Part shown: positions 5,884-5,909 of the stretch, one piece after another
Position numbering within the stretch: position 1 is the first letter of the stretch
Layout: the number at the start of each line of letters is the position of its first letter
NCBI GenBank assembly: GCA_030054235.1
Contig: JASGCG010000034.1
Coordinates: 3,899 to 9,807 of the forward strand
Reading direction: 5' to 3'
Origin: Bacteroidia bacterium
Lineage (GTDB): Bacteria > Planctomycetota > Phycisphaerae > Phycisphaerales > SM1A02
DNA: 5,909 nucleotides
The notes under the pieces: generated by a model
What the model was told of the DNA's origin: nothing
Databases searched by the model: none
What the model saw: the letters and a program-made list of their open reading frames with translations, nothing else
Translations under genes and position numbers: made by a program

Positions 5884-5909
5884 CGAAACAGGTGCGTTTG
5901 AGCACGACC

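Larger units (their letters stand above)
5533..5909. other. Intergenic tail after the methyltransferase
   Basis: There is no convincing gene in these 377 bases. A 63-codon plus frame (5596-5787) runs straight through the long hairpin and has no ribosome site or recognisable product. The region contains a 55-base hairpin, a small UUCG-loop hairpin, a weak terminator-like site, an AT-rich block (about 5755-5800) that contrasts with the rest of the window, and a promoter-like site followed by an inverted repeat. The features point to the end of the xerC-methyltransferase unit and the leader of a plus-strand gene to the right. A small RNA gene is possible but I recognise no family. Confidence 0.55.

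Overview
This is a GC-rich bacterial chromosome segment with four protein-coding genes (one cut by the left edge), one tRNA gene and a roughly 380-base intergenic tail. The organism cannot be fixed from the sequence. High GC, weak or missing Shine-Dalgarno sites and the character of the SNF2 and XerC proteins would fit a planctomycete (for example a Phycisphaerae-like lineage), but this is a low-confidence inference and other high-GC phyla remain possible.

Left half (1-3450, all minus strand). Read in the direction of transcription, the order is tRNA-Lys(UUU), then after 18 bases a large SNF2-family ATPase with the bacterial N-terminal accessory region, then, through a 4-base ATGA overlap, a gene that leaves the window after 41 codons. 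That last gene begins with a Lys/Ala/Pro-rich tail. In many bacteria this SNF2 class is encoded beside a SWIM zinc-finger protein, so that is the likely identity of the cut gene, but no zinc-finger residues lie inside the window. The tRNA and the ATPase are close enough to share a transcript.

Middle (3451-3711). A divergent intergenic region separates the minus-strand tRNA from the plus-strand xerC. It holds a perfect 8-bp inverted repeat just upstream of xerC and an apparent excess of GANTC sites.

Right half (3712-5532, plus strand). xerC encodes a complete tyrosine recombinase with all six catalytic residues. Six bases later comes a beta-class DNA methyltransferase, probably adenine-N6, with no restriction endonuclease in view. 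The two genes are probably co-transcribed. One joins DNA strands at chromosome-dimer resolution sites and the other marks DNA.

Right end (5533-5909). No convincing gene. It contains a 55-base imperfect hairpin, a small UUCG-type hairpin, a weak terminator-like site, an AT-rich block, and a sigma70-like promoter followed by a perfect 8-bp inverted repeat. These last two probably belong to the leader of a plus-strand gene beyond the window.

No CRISPR array, insertion sequence or recognised multi-gene defence system is present. The most interesting leads are the xerC-methyltransferase pairing with the GANTC cluster in front of it, the tRNA-to-SNF2 junction, and the structured DNA after the methyltransferase.
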